Virus record (IMG/VR): IMGVR_UViG_3300025322_000121
Span: 1-30,066 of that record
Strand: one strand, 5' to 3'
DNA length: 30,066 bases
Source: a virus
Shown here: piece by piece, positions 1-8,023 of the stretch
How positions within the stretch are numbered: the first letter of the stretch is position 1
Layout: each line of letters begins with the position of its first letter
Made by a program: the position numbers and the translations under genes
Notes under the pieces: model-generated
What the model saw: only the letters and a program-made list of their open reading frames with translations
What the model was told of the DNA's origin: nothing
Databases searched by the model: none

Positions 1-472
1 AACAAAAGGTTAAGGTTGTGTCTGGCCCACCTCCACCTCCACCACCATAACCTTTTGTTACAGTTCCTGAACCTGAGATAGTAGTGTAACAACCTAATTT
101 AACAGCTGTACCACCATTTTCACCTGGTGATCCGGGTGCTCCAGACTCTGGAGATCCGGCTGTATAGATACCTCCAGCCCCGCCAGCACCACCATGACCA
201 GTTATAGTTGCTGTGATTCCTACTATAATAATCAGTCTGGCACCATTATGTAAGGTATCTCCATTTATTGCGTAACTAGAAGTATTTGATGCTCCACGAA
301 CTACCCCGGGTGGGATGGATAGTGTAATAATATCTCCAGCCTTTGATCCACCACTTGTAGGGTACGTGGTAACAAGATTATTTTCTACAACATACTCTGT
401 ATCGCCGCTAGCTAGAACTAGCAGAAAACTTCGACCACTTAATCCCATAGCTAATACAGAATTAAAAGCCAT
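1..472 (-). CDS. Glycine-rich tail tip/adhesin-like protein (3' end outside window)
   Basis: The reading frame starts at an ATG whose A is shared with the TAA stop of the upstream fibre gene (TAATG), and runs off the left edge. The first ~90 residues form a beta-rich head beginning MAFNSVLAMGLSGRSF. From about residue 90 it becomes collagen-like and glycine-rich (GHGGAGGAGG, later GYGGGGGGG). Such glycine-rich tracts are known from distal tail-fibre adhesins and the glycine-rich domains of phage tail proteins. Position directly after a fibre-like gene fits a receptor-contacting tip or fibre-assembly protein. The role is inferred; the coding frame and composition are seen directly. Confidence 0.75.
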   Translation of the reverse strand, partial: MAFNSVLAMGLSGRSFLLVLASGDTEYVVENNLVTTYPTSGGSKAGDIITLSIPPGVVRGASNTSSYAINGDTLHNGARLIIIVGITATITGHGGAGGAGGIYTAGSPESGAPGSPGENGGTAVKLGCYTTISGSGTVTKGYGGGGGGGPDTTLTFC

Positions 473-1167
473 TATAAAGCACTCGTTATGTCTTTCTGAA
501 TACCGAGAATAGTCCAAGTAGATGCAGTATATCTATATATAGTATATATATCCTGCTTATTAGCATCTGTAGATGCAGTTATATCAAGTCCAGCGACTTT
601 TGTAAAATTAGATCCAAAATTAACAGTACGAAAACCTGTACCATCTTGAATTACTCGTAAAACTACGATAGCTCCTATCTGAGCATTTGCTGGAGCTTGA
701 AAAGTAGCACCGCCATTTAAGGTTACGGAAAAGTGTTGACCATTTACTAGATCTGTATTAATAGCCCCAGATGTTGTACCTAAACTATACTCATTGGAAA
801 TCTGAGCACCGGTCCACCTATTACTAGTTATGAAAGCTCGCAACTTTCCAAGATGTGTTAACTGAGTTACATTACTATCTGGATCTTTCCAAAACAGCTC
901 AGTCTTACCTGATACATCTTTTGAATACAAACCGATATTATTTGCAGGAATCGTTGGATCGCCACTTTGCTCTCGAAAGGTAATCTTCTTGTGATAACCA
1001 GCTTCTGATGGTGTTCCAGATTCACCACCAAATTCATGATCTACCTCAAGACGCTCTCGAAGATCAACCCAACGCTCTCTCATGCGTTGCGCACCCTGAG
1101 AGACGACGTTCGCATCGGCTGGAATTGCCTCAAGAGCAGTGTTCCAAGTTCTAGTAAAAGCTGTCAT
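472..1167 (-). CDS. Tail fibre-like virion protein
   Basis: A 231-residue protein. The N-terminal ~60 residues are charged and helical (MTAFTRTWNTALEAIPADAN then QRMRERWVDLRERLE), a type seen at the start of many phage fibre-like proteins. A middle part (about 75-105, LYSKDVSGKTELFWKDPDSN) resembles repeats in fibre shafts. The C-terminal ~110 residues are beta-rich (NGGATFQAPANAQIGAIVVL, then TIYRYTASTWTILG), like small receptor-binding or trimerising domains at fibre ends. It overlaps the endolysin gene by ATGA and the glycine-rich gene by one base, so the three are probably translationally coupled. The virion role is inferred from composition and context. Confidence 0.7.
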   Translation of the reverse strand: MTAFTRTWNTALEAIPADANVVSQGAQRMRERWVDLRERLEVDHEFGGESGTPSEAGYHKKITFREQSGDPTIPANNIGLYSKDVSGKTELFWKDPDSNVTQLTHLGKLRAFITSNRWTGAQISNEYSLGTTSGAINTDLVNGQHFSVTLNGGATFQAPANAQIGAIVVLRVIQDGTGFRTVNFGSNFTKVAGLDITASTDANKQDIYTIYRYTASTWTILGIQKDITSAL

Positions 1168-1529
1168 TTCCGACCCTCATATCCAATACTGTAATGGTTT
1201 CCATCGGGTTTTGGATTACCTTTAGAATCTTTAAAATCCCCACCCCAAAAATGTTCTGGGCCTAAACTTTTCCACCATTCGCCAAGAATTTCATGATCCT
1301 CAGATTTATCAAGATACTCTTGATGCTTAAATAAGTTAAGGTCTACTGCAAGAGATACTAGATGTAAACTTCTACTAATACCCTTACCAGCTGTAGCGTT
1401 TAAATCAGCTATTCGTTGATCCCGCTTAACTTCACTTAAAGTAACTTCGTAACCAAGATCAAAAGCGTGAGCAATAAGTCTCGAGAGATCACGAGCAAAC
1501 TTTACTTGTTTATCCCTAAGTTCACTCAT
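1164..1529 (-). CDS. M15-family peptidase endolysin
   Basis: A 121-residue single-domain protein with the zinc peptidase signature of M15 (D-Ala-D-Ala carboxypeptidase / L-Ala-D-Glu endopeptidase) enzymes. The signature is SLHLVSLAVDL with His56-x6-Asp63, then a WGGDF segment (95-99), then DGNH with Asp109 and His112. These would give the His/Asp/His zinc site. T5-type lysins have the same fold and similar size. It should cut peptide cross-links of peptidoglycan at lysis. It has no signal peptide, so it would need the holin to reach the wall. It lies among virion genes and far from the holin. Both neighbours overlap by ATGA. Substrate bond specificity cannot be read from the sequence. Confidence 0.88.
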   Translation of the reverse strand: MSELRDKQVKFARDLSRLIAHAFDLGYEVTLSEVKRDQRIADLNATAGKGISRSLHLVSLAVDLNLFKHQEYLDKSEDHEILGEWWKSLGPEHFWGGDFKDSKGNPKPDGNHYSIGYEGRK

Positions 1530-2299
1530 GGATTACTTCTCACAAATGGGTCTCTCCAATACTGACCAGAAACTCCGCCGGGAACCGGCTGTCCGATAAT
1601 TTCTGAATGCGGATTTCTATCATCAGCATCGATAAGTTCTTGCACAAGAACACTATAAATCTTAAAGTATTCTAATGCCTTATCCTCACGTCCAAATGAT
1701 TGATAAATTATACTAACAGCTAAATTTATAACCGCATCGTCATGTGAATTAAAGTCGAGTGGATCACCATCTACTAATCCATCTCCTAGTATTCTAGGCT
1801 GCACGGTTACCCTAAGCTCATACTGATATGCTACGTCGGGGGCGGGAACAATTTCGAGCATATTTTTCTTAACTTCCGCCCCACTAGAAACACGAGTTCC
1901 AAACCAAGTATAAGCGAGAGGCATACTGCGACTATGGAAATCAGGGTCAGGAAACCGAGCATCAAAATCTTTGTGGACCAGTCCACGAAGTTTCTCCGAT
2001 CGTCCAGTTCCAGGTTCACGAAGTTTAAACGTATAGAGATTTTTAAATCTGAAGCCACCTGTAAGCAAGGTAGACATATCAATTAGTCTATCAGTTCTTC
2101 GGTCCTGTGCAGTATCTCCCGGTGACACGGATAGAGTACCTAATATGGTATACTTCAGATCATCCCAATCATGTCGACGGGCAATTCTATACTGAGCTAA
2201 ATTAATAGCTCTATTGACTCGTGTAGCTGTAAGGTCAGATCTATCAGTGTGGTAGGTCATCACCTCTTCACGAATCTCTTGAAATGTTAAAAAGCCCAT
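1526..2299 (-). CDS. Head-tail adaptor-like protein (SU10-type)
   Basis: A 257-residue protein with a helical N-terminus (TFQEIREEVMTYHTDRSDLT, then NRAINLAQYRIARRHDWDDL). This resembles adaptor proteins that sit under the portal in podoviruses such as SU10. The middle is beta-rich, and the last third is helical again (AVINLAVSIIYQSFGREDKA, then YFKIYSVLVQELI). That helix / beta-insert / helix plan is typical of gp4/gp11-type connector components. A good ribosome binding site (TTGGAGATAATATG) supports this start. It follows the capsid and decoration genes, the usual place for a connector. Assignment rests on pattern recognition rather than a catalytic motif, so an undefined virion protein is the alternative. 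Confidence 0.65.
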   Translation of the reverse strand: MGFLTFQEIREEVMTYHTDRSDLTATRVNRAINLAQYRIARRHDWDDLKYTILGTLSVSPGDTAQDRRTDRLIDMSTLLTGGFRFKNLYTFKLREPGTGRSEKLRGLVHKDFDARFPDPDFHSRSMPLAYTWFGTRVSSGAEVKKNMLEIVPAPDVAYQYELRVTVQPRILGDGLVDGDPLDFNSHDDAVINLAVSIIYQSFGREDKALEYFKIYSVLVQELIDADDRNPHSEIIGQPVPGGVSGQYWRDPFVRSNP

Positions 2300-2316
2300 A
2301 TTATCTCCAAGGGATC

Positions 2317-2334
2317 GGGGAGCCGAAGCCCCCC
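2317..2334 (-). ncRNA. UUCG-capped hairpin between decoration and adaptor genes
   Basis: On the transcribed strand the 48-base gap contains GGGGGGC-TTCG-GCTCCCC. This is a 7-bp stem with one G-U pair, closed by the very stable C(UUCG)G tetraloop. No U-run follows in the leftward direction, so it is not a classical terminator for the late operon. It could be a partial terminator, an RNA-processing or stability element that sets capsid/decoration levels above the downstream adaptor. On the opposite strand it is followed by TTTCCTTTT and could stop stray rightward transcripts. Confidence 0.6.
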
Positions 2335-2347
2335 TTTCCTTTTCCTC

Positions 2348-2827
2348 TTAGAATGGAAACTCGCAACTGATAATCTTTGCCGATGCGTCGAACGCATAAG
2401 CACAGATATGATCCGTTACAAGAGCCGAAACGTCAAGAGTACCGTCCGTTGTACCAACGATTGTTAGTGCGTTGCCGTCTGCGCCTGCGGTTAGAGCAGT
2501 GGTAAGAGTCGCTGGACCCCTAACCTGTATCCAACCATAGTAGCCATTCGTAAGAATAGCTTGCAGAACACCTGCGCCAAGCACAGCGTCAGTCAAGTCC
2601 ATAGTGACAACACAATCATCATAGCCAACCGTACCGACACCGCTAGCGCCATAGTAGTAAACTACGTTACCAGCGACTGCCGCTACAGGTCCAGCACCTG
2701 AGTTGTACTTTACCCACTTATAGACTTTGTTACCTTCAAAGCGAAGACAACCAATACCCTCAACGTCAGTTAACTCATTAGCGGTGAGTTTGGTCTGAAA
2801 GATCTTTTTAATACCATAGTTAGCCAT
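2348..2827 (-). CDS. Capsid decoration-like protein
   Basis: A 159-residue small, Ala/Gly/Thr/Val-rich, beta-type protein (NSGAGPVAAVAGNVVYYYG; LTAGADGNALTIVGTTDGT) with almost no long charged helices. It lies 9 bases downstream of the major capsid gene. Small beta proteins in this slot are commonly head decoration or stabilisation proteins that bind the capsid surface. A TAGGAG-like site precedes the capsid gene, and a GTAACA/GGAGTAACAT ribosome site precedes this ATG, so both should be strongly expressed. Decoration is an inference from size, composition and position; there is no diagnostic motif. Confidence 0.6.
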   Translation of the reverse strand: MANYGIKKIFQTKLTANELTDVEGIGCLRFEGNKVYKWVKYNSGAGPVAAVAGNVVYYYGASGVGTVGYDDCVVTMDLTDAVLGAGVLQAILTNGYYGWIQVRGPATLTTALTAGADGNALTIVGTTDGTLDVSALVTDHICAYAFDASAKIISCEFPF

Positions 2828-2836
2828 ATGTTACTC

Positions 2837-3835
2837 CTACGTAACGGGCAGGCCGAACAGCACGCCCTGCGTCCGTCTGCGGTTAGTAACAAATGAACAG
2901 GCACTAACGATCTGTGCAGCCCGATCATTCACCTGATCCGGAATAGACTTCCAATCCGTCATGTCGAAGTTCATACCAGGATCGTAGATGTAGAACAAGA
3001 ACTTAGTATTCAGAAAATACATCTTAGTTGCAGGACATTCAGGTGACCATACCATTGGTATGTTCTTGAAAGCCTGACTATCGAAACCAAGGTCCAGCAT
3101 CTTTGTATTCTGCACTCGCAGAACGCCAGCATACGTCGAGACTGGCAATGCAACACCTTCGTAAAGCTCATAGCTGAGCTGATCGGTAACGATAATATCA
3201 GGTTTGTCCTGTGAGCGATTATTCATACACGCATTCAGCATATGCCGCATATTCTGCAACACACCTGCATTGAACGTGGCTGAAAGATCGTCAAAGAACT
3301 GATTTTGCCACCAAGTATAGGTTGCCTGATTGATTCCGCCAATGCTGACAGCAGCAGTCGGATCATCCTGTACAAGATGACGAAGACCTGCAAATGCCCC
3401 ACCAACAGTACCAGTTGCAGTCGCGAACAAAGCATTCTCAAGCTTGTCCGTAAGACTACTCTTGGCATTGTTCAGCTTCGCACTCATCAGATCCATGATT
3501 TTGGTCTTACCACGATTTTTCTGATCATCCGTTCCGAACCGGACGATAGGAACAACCAGGTAATGCCAATCCCAAACGGCCTGAGTTAAGAATTCACGAT
3601 CGTTCAAGGGAACGGTACCACCCTTCCCAATGAACGCTACATCATCGTTCTTTCCGTACTCAACCGCTTCGAGGATTTGACGACCACCGACTACGGACTT
3701 CATTCGATTGTTCTCTTTCATCCATGCCCAAAAAGGAATAGATGAGAAGATATTATCGATAGCCTCACTTTTCATGTGAAGCCAAGTCGTAGTATAGAGG
3801 TTATCAAGTGCCTCAGATAATGTTTGAACGGCCAT
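2837..3835 (-). CDS. Major capsid protein
   Basis: A 332-residue protein preceded by the scaffold gene and followed by the decoration-like gene. The N-terminal helix region (SEALDNLYTTTWLHMKSEAI), a beta stretch with GGRQILEAVEYG (50-61) and LTQAVWDWHYLVVPI (about 83-97) leading into a long spine-like helix (DLMSAKLNNAKSSLTDKLEN), and a C-terminal DRAAQIVSACSFVTNRRRTQ are typical of HK97-fold major capsid proteins of phages that use a separate scaffold. DIIVTDQLSYELYEG (about 213-227) is a frequent A-domain segment in these proteins. Ribosome site TAGGAGAATCAATG. The function is well supported by combined sequence pattern and order; the fold is inferred. Confidence 0.88.
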   Translation of the reverse strand: MAVQTLSEALDNLYTTTWLHMKSEAIDNIFSSIPFWAWMKENNRMKSVVGGRQILEAVEYGKNDDVAFIGKGGTVPLNDREFLTQAVWDWHYLVVPIVRFGTDDQKNRGKTKIMDLMSAKLNNAKSSLTDKLENALFATATGTVGGAFAGLRHLVQDDPTAAVSIGGINQATYTWWQNQFFDDLSATFNAGVLQNMRHMLNACMNNRSQDKPDIIVTDQLSYELYEGVALPVSTYAGVLRVQNTKMLDLGFDSQAFKNIPMVWSPECPATKMYFLNTKFLFYIYDPGMNFDMTDWKSIPDQVNDRAAQIVSACSFVTNRRRTQGVLFGLPVT

Positions 3836-3868
3836 TGATTCTCCTATTGATTAAAACACCCGCTGCCG

Positions 3869-4543
3869 TCACTCTGAAAGTATATCTTTAATGCCAGGGA
3901 ATTTACCTAACGTATCATCCCAAGCCTTATCTGCAGCTTTCTCTTGCGTCAGTGGTTTACCATCATCACCCATGGGCGCAGTCCCAGAGGTTGGCGTGAG
4001 GCCACCGAAAGGTTGCTTCTTCGCCGGATCGTCAGCAGGTTTGTATTTCTCATCCAACGTCTTGACCTTCTCCGGGTTCTCAGTTTTCGCAAGCGCGTAT
4101 GCTCGTGAAATAGAAAGCCCCGGAGTATCTTCAATTATGGACTTAATCTCTTCCGTCAAATCCGCAATATCTGGATGATCCTTTGCAAAATTTTTCAGAT
4201 CTTCTCGTATCTTATTCTCTTGAAAACTATCAGAAACTTTATCAATATCCTTCTTGACTGCTCCAGTAGCTTTTGCGATATTTTCAGCTATAGACTGATT
4301 TATATGCTTTAGAAATTCTGATTGAGGCATATCGTTAAGTTGTTCGTCCGATAAATCAGATTTTTTATCCTCATTACCATTTTGACGAGTCTTAAGAGTT
4401 TCTGTTAATTCTCCAACTTTTGCATTCAGAGCTTCGTTTTGTGTACGGGCATCCTTCAACCCAGCTCCAAGCGCGCTAATAACGCTTACCATTTGTTTAA
4501 AGGTAGGATCATCTTTTAGACTAAACTGTTTTTCGTCAGCCAT
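3869..4543 (-). CDS. Capsid scaffolding protein
   Basis: A 224-residue, highly charged (Lys/Asp/Glu), almost entirely helical protein. It has a heptad-like stretch at about 25-55 (LKDARTQNEALNAKVGELTE) and a second coiled region at about 80-125. A Pro/Gly-rich flexible tail (about 165-200) precedes a final helix AADKAWDDTLGKFPGIKDIL. A helical, low-complexity, acidic protein immediately upstream of the capsid gene is the hallmark of an assembly scaffold, which guides capsid shell assembly and leaves before or during packaging. It overlaps the upstream small gene by 8 bases, with GGAG placed 7 bases before the ATG. No protease domain is seen. Confidence 0.82.
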   Translation of the reverse strand: MADEKQFSLKDDPTFKQMVSVISALGAGLKDARTQNEALNAKVGELTETLKTRQNGNEDKKSDLSDEQLNDMPQSEFLKHINQSIAENIAKATGAVKKDIDKVSDSFQENKIREDLKNFAKDHPDIADLTEEIKSIIEDTPGLSISRAYALAKTENPEKVKTLDEKYKPADDPAKKQPFGGLTPTSGTAPMGDDGKPLTQEKAADKAWDDTLGKFPGIKDILSE

Positions 4544-4811
4544 TTACAATCTCCGTTACATTCTTTAAGAATTTATCGCGTGCAAGATTTCTCTTTTCTT
4601 CGTCAGACATTTCAATAAGTGCTCGCTCCTTTTCCTTCCTTGCGAGTAAAGTTTTTCTATTTTCTCGTTCCAGAGCTATTTGAAATCCCTTGACCATGTT
4701 GTTATATACGTCAAATAACTTCACATAGTCAACATATTTCAACGTTGTAAATTCTATATCCTCTATACCGTTTGGTGTAAAGGTTACTATAACTCTAGTT
4801 ACGTCAGCCAT
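4536..4811 (-). CDS. Small conserved-looking phage protein, unknown function
   Basis: A 91-residue protein. A short N-terminal beta hairpin (VTRVIVTFTPNGIEDIEFTT) is followed by a long basic/acidic helix (about 35-85, rich in Lys, Arg, Glu). It lies just upstream of, and overlaps, the scaffold gene. Its start has a CGGAGATA ribosome site that directly abuts one copy of the repeated palindrome. The placement suggests a head-assembly accessory role (scaffold partner or regulator), but no family is recognised. Confidence 0.6.
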   Translation of the reverse strand: MADVTRVIVTFTPNGIEDIEFTTLKYVDYVKLFDVYNNMVKGFQIALERENRKTLLARKEKERALIEMSDEEKRNLARDKFLKNVTEIVNG

Positions 4812-4820
4812 TTGTATCTC

Positions 4821-4837
4821 CGTTCATATTTTGAACA
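4821..4837. promoter_or_regulatory. Palindrome copy A (TGTTCA-N5-TGAACA family)
   Basis: CGTTCA-TATTT-TGAACA, one mismatch from the perfect arms. It fills the 28-base gap between the zinc-ribbon gene stop and the next leftward ATG. Its end is 9 bases from that ATG and it abuts the GGAG of the ribosome site. Read in the gene's sense it is TTTGTTCAAAATATGAACG, the same orientation and spacing as the other copies. Confidence 0.7.
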
Positions 4838-4839
4838 AA

Positions 4840-5121
4840 CTATATGCCGTCAAACCACGATGTCGTCCAACCATTCTGATTAGCTACGTCTTGAAAGTGT
4901 TTTTTATCTTTCAGCTTTATAGGTTTATCAGCGATGTGTTCATGTACAGCGTTACGAGGAAAGCCAGTACGAGGAAAAACCGTCATCGCAGATTCAAGAA
5001 CCTGGAGGACGATTCCGCCACACTGACAGAAAATTCTACTACTAATATTAGTATGTTCATGTATGGAAGCATGGATATCTTCTTCCTCACCGCAGCTGCC
5101 ACATCGAAACTTATAGATCAC
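4840..5121 (-). CDS. Zinc-ribbon protein (FmdB-like)
   Basis: A 93-residue protein starting MIYKFRCGSCGEEEDI, with CGSCG at 7-11 and a second knuckle CQCGG at about 33-37. The spacing matches a zinc ribbon of the FmdB type found in many small bacterial and phage proteins. The GTG start overlaps the portal stop (GTGA) and has GGAGG 7 bases upstream. The C-terminal half is Lys/His-rich and of unknown fold. It lies between the portal and scaffold genes, so a structural or assembly role, or nucleic-acid binding, is possible. Only the zinc ribbon is visible. Confidence 0.75.
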   Translation of the reverse strand: MIYKFRCGSCGEEEDIHASIHEHTNISSRIFCQCGGIVLQVLESAMTVFPRTGFPRNAVHEHIADKPIKLKDKKHFQDVANQNGWTTSWFDGI

Positions 5122-6848
5122 TGTTGTCCTCCAACTGGTCCTACTGGACCTTGTGTTAACAGTTGAGGATTACTTTGTTGGACATTCTGAACAAGTTGTC
5201 CCATCTGACCTACTGAAAAAGGTTGTTCCGGACTCATACCGAAACCTTGAGGTAACCCGCGGAGCATATCATCAAACTGAACACCGTGCATTTCCCGAAG
5301 AAGATATTGTGTCAGCTTGAAAGGATCAATCAAGGGATTGGTTGCAAGAGTCTGATACATCTTTAAAGCCTTAACTTCTCGCAACTCTTTAGTTTCTGGC
5401 AACGATTGATCTGGATCAGCTGAGACATTAAAACTAACCTTTTTTAACATCGTCGGCTTGAAAGCTATCCAAAAGGGTATACCAGCGGGCCCGATGATTT
5501 GTTCTACCTGCTCGTTTTTCCAGTGATCGAAGATGATAGGGTGAAAGTCTGAGACAACATCAACAAGTAAGTCTGCAACCATATCTCGTCGCTCATCGAC
5601 TCTGATTTCTGCCGCAGAGCTAACTTCATCAACCTCTGTGGCTGTAGGTGATCGGGACCCACTCTTAAACTCCCCAAACTGGTTCCTTCCGAAACCCAAC
5701 GATTCCCGTACATCATTTTCTGCCAGCTGTTGACTAGTAACCAGACCTTGAGGAATATCCGCAGCAGTTATTGTATTAACTACAGTACGCGGATCACCAT
5801 CTACCCAAATAACCGGACTTACATCTGGACTAACTAGCTTTAATGCCTCCTCCTCACTTAAAGCATTTCTACGAACCAGTAATCGTGCAAGTGTCAAACG
5901 TCGATGATACATCGTATACGTACGAATCTCATTTAACTCCATCTGAAGAGGTTCGAGGATTTGTGAATCCGGGATACCCCAAAATCTCTCATCGTCGTCA
6001 TTAAAGACAAGTGTACTTGCTACGTTTATCTTTAATCTAGCAAATTCGTCAGTTTCGAAAAGTAACGTCTTTTCTTTTAAATTCGGACAGATGACAAAAA
6101 CCATACCTGTTTTCTTGTCTCGAATCTCGTAAAGGTCAATCATCGGAACTGCATCTTCTGCAGTTTTGCTCATCTTCATAACGTCGGTTTTGTTCGGACC
6201 GAGATTTTTAGCATTCTTAAATCGTGGGTCTCGCTGTACGTCCTCTAACGGTCGACGAATCAAAAAACAAGTCCAACGTGCATCTTCAATATACTCTGTC
6301 TCTGCTGGTACAACAAAGGTCTTCGGTGGCGCCCGTAAAAACCAGGGCATATTATTCATCAGATCATAATTATACTCGATATATTCATTCTGTCCACCTG
6401 GCGTCCCGGCATTAGGAGGAGACGTATCTCCAATAGGCTCTGGCGTACTCTGAAATTGTGCTCCAAAGCCTTTCTTACCAATCGCAGTACCAAACATCCA
6501 AGCATCTTGAACCATCCTTTTCATCTGCTTTTTAACCTTCATCGAACGAATCATTTTATTGTCTGTTCGTTCTAGCAACTTAGCAAGAATTGCATTCTCA
6601 ATACCGGGCATTGTTGCGACTATAGAGATACTAGGATTTCTAAAATAGATTCTTGGTACAGTTGTTCGAATCATCTTAAAAAACACATTAGTAGGAAGTA
6701 CTCCGTCTGCCCACTCACCACGATAATATTGACGCCAACGATCCCAACTAGCTTCAAAGGCAGATTTTTTACGATACTCGAGACCGTGTCTAATCTGCCT
6801 AAGCCAATAGGAGACTTCTGGCTTACCTTTACTATAACCTTCAGGCAT
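5118..6848 (-). CDS. Portal protein
   Basis: A 576-residue protein. The chosen ATG (MPEGYSKGKPEVSYWLRQIR) overlaps the upstream stop as TGATG and has GGAAG in front; a TTG five codons earlier is the alternative. Helix-rich N-terminus with WDRWRQYYRGEW, a following wing segment, then the stem and crown part with NEIRTYTMYHRRLTLARLLV (about residues 305-325) and SRSPTATEVDEVSSAAEIRV (about 400-420). The latter resembles the conserved TATE segment of P22/podovirus-like portals. The Gln/Pro-rich C-terminus (VQQSNPQLLTQGPVGPVGGQ) is flexible. The portal forms the dodecameric DNA channel and docks the terminase. Position between the terminase and scaffold/capsid genes fits. Confidence 0.88.
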   Translation of the reverse strand: MPEGYSKGKPEVSYWLRQIRHGLEYRKKSAFEASWDRWRQYYRGEWADGVLPTNVFFKMIRTTVPRIYFRNPSISIVATMPGIENAILAKLLERTDNKMIRSMKVKKQMKRMVQDAWMFGTAIGKKGFGAQFQSTPEPIGDTSPPNAGTPGGQNEYIEYNYDLMNNMPWFLRAPPKTFVVPAETEYIEDARWTCFLIRRPLEDVQRDPRFKNAKNLGPNKTDVMKMSKTAEDAVPMIDLYEIRDKKTGMVFVICPNLKEKTLLFETDEFARLKINVASTLVFNDDDERFWGIPDSQILEPLQMELNEIRTYTMYHRRLTLARLLVRRNALSEEEALKLVSPDVSPVIWVDGDPRTVVNTITAADIPQGLVTSQQLAENDVRESLGFGRNQFGEFKSGSRSPTATEVDEVSSAAEIRVDERRDMVADLLVDVVSDFHPIIFDHWKNEQVEQIIGPAGIPFWIAFKPTMLKKVSFNVSADPDQSLPETKELREVKALKMYQTLATNPLIDPFKLTQYLLREMHGVQFDDMLRGLPQGFGMSPEQPFSVGQMGQLVQNVQQSNPQLLTQGPVGPVGGQQ

Positions 6849-8023
6849 CAGATATACTTCCAATCTTCTAACTTACTAAAGAACGGATGTGCAAGCCCAA
6901 GTAAGTTAGAGTTATAATGTTTCTCAGGATACTTTACATTCTCAACAGTAGCGTAGACTCGATGAGTTGAATCAGCGAGGGTAGGACCATGAGCGCTAGC
7001 AGTAAACACAACAGAACCACAAGCCAACCGATACGTATCCGCATCTCTCCCAACAGAGTGAAAGACCATGTGTTTTAGTCTCTCGTTGTTTATACCTAAA
7101 ATCGGAGCACCCTCCAATCCAGTTTCTGTGCACAAACTCTGAACCACAGAGACATAGTCTTTTGTCTTTTTAGGCTGAAAAGTTGATCCTAAAGCAACAT
7201 TATGTAAGAATTCACCAAGTTCATCCTGAACAAATTCTAACATAGTATAAGTCAATGGATACTTAAAACCAGCATAGAAACGAGTACACAGAATCTCTGA
7301 TTTTCCCACAGCGATTTTAATATGAACAGGCCCATGATATTCCAAAGTCTTTAAGAGGGGTTCCAGTTTAAAAATTGTTTCAGTTACGAATCGATGATCT
7401 ATTGGAAGTGGGTAAGCTACAGCATAATTATACAGCTTTCCTGAAATATCCGGAGAAATAGAAAAACTATCTAACCATCTAATTCCGTTAAACCAACCAG
7501 AAATCTGATATTCCACACCGGTTGAAGTTTTTTGAAATACGATCTTTTGATCTAACGATACCTTAGTCATACCCCAGGAAAGCCAGTCCTGATAATTACA
7601 GTGTAACTCTACTGCACCATATTTGATAGTTGTTTGTCGAGCCTCCCAATCAATAGCACCTTCAAACATTTCTCCGATATCGTTGAAAACTTTAGTTTCT
7701 GGAGTTAAAAGCCCAAATCTTTGAAACAACTCATACTGTCTATACGCATCGACGTTCGCAAGTTCAAGGATGGGATGTGTACCGATAGCGATTCTATTAT
7801 AGAACTTTAATTTATCATGAAGCTGTGGCCAACCGGTACTATCAGTTATAACAAACTTAACATCCTTTAAACTGTCCCAAAGATTTGCACTCTTTTTAAA
7901 TATTCCGCTGTGGGATGATAGATCTATTTGTGTCCCATACACAGTTACGTCATGACCTTCTTGAACTAGCCGATGTGCTAGTCCGAAACCCTCACCAGTT
8001 TTCGTCAGTAATAGAATATTCAC
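6848..8023 (-). CDS. PurD-like (GAR synthetase) ATP-grasp protein, catalytic motifs degenerate
   Basis: A 391-residue protein aligned by eye to phosphoribosylamine-glycine ligase over its length. An N-terminal Rossmann-like segment (MNILLLTKTGEGFGLAHRL) comes first. The ATP-grasp entry follows (VDAYRQYELFQRFGLLTPET, 91-110, like the PurD segment before GIPT). A GVEYQISGWFNG stretch (169-180) matches the PurD GEE region. The C-terminal GARS_C-like part has EGAPILGI (304-311), a VFHSVG segment and STHRVYATVENV (352-363). The glycine-rich GKGV loop expected after IKYG (133-136) is absent. The metal-binding E-x-N-x-R-F-G-D-P-E signature is replaced by LCTRFYAGFKYP (245-256). The GTG start overlaps the terminase stop (TAGTG), with AAGGTGG upstream. 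It may be an altered ligase or a pseudoenzyme with a packaging-related role. Confidence 0.75.
   Translation of the reverse strand: MNILLLTKTGEGFGLAHRLVQEGHDVTVYGTQIDLSSHSGIFKKSANLWDSLKDVKFVITDSTGWPQLHDKLKFYNRIAIGTHPILELANVDAYRQYELFQRFGLLTPETKVFNDIGEMFEGAIDWEARQTTIKYGAVELHCNYQDWLSWGMTKVSLDQKIVFQKTSTGVEYQISGWFNGIRWLDSFSISPDISGKLYNYAVAYPLPIDHRFVTETIFKLEPLLKTLEYHGPVHIKIAVGKSEILCTRFYAGFKYPLTYTMLEFVQDELGEFLHNVALGSTFQPKKTKDYVSVVQSLCTETGLEGAPILGINNERLKHMVFHSVGRDADTYRLACGSVVFTASAHGPTLADSTHRVYATVENVKYPEKHYNSNLLGLAHPFFSKLEDWKYI

Noticed and set aside
5175-5195. TGTTGG...TGAACA near the portal end
   Set aside because: Left arm has two mismatches and the spacer is 6 bases; coding sequence of the Gln-rich portal tail.
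7219-7231. GTTCA-TCC-TGAAC inverted repeat
   Set aside because: Spacer is 3 rather than 5 bases and it is within the PurD-like coding sequence.
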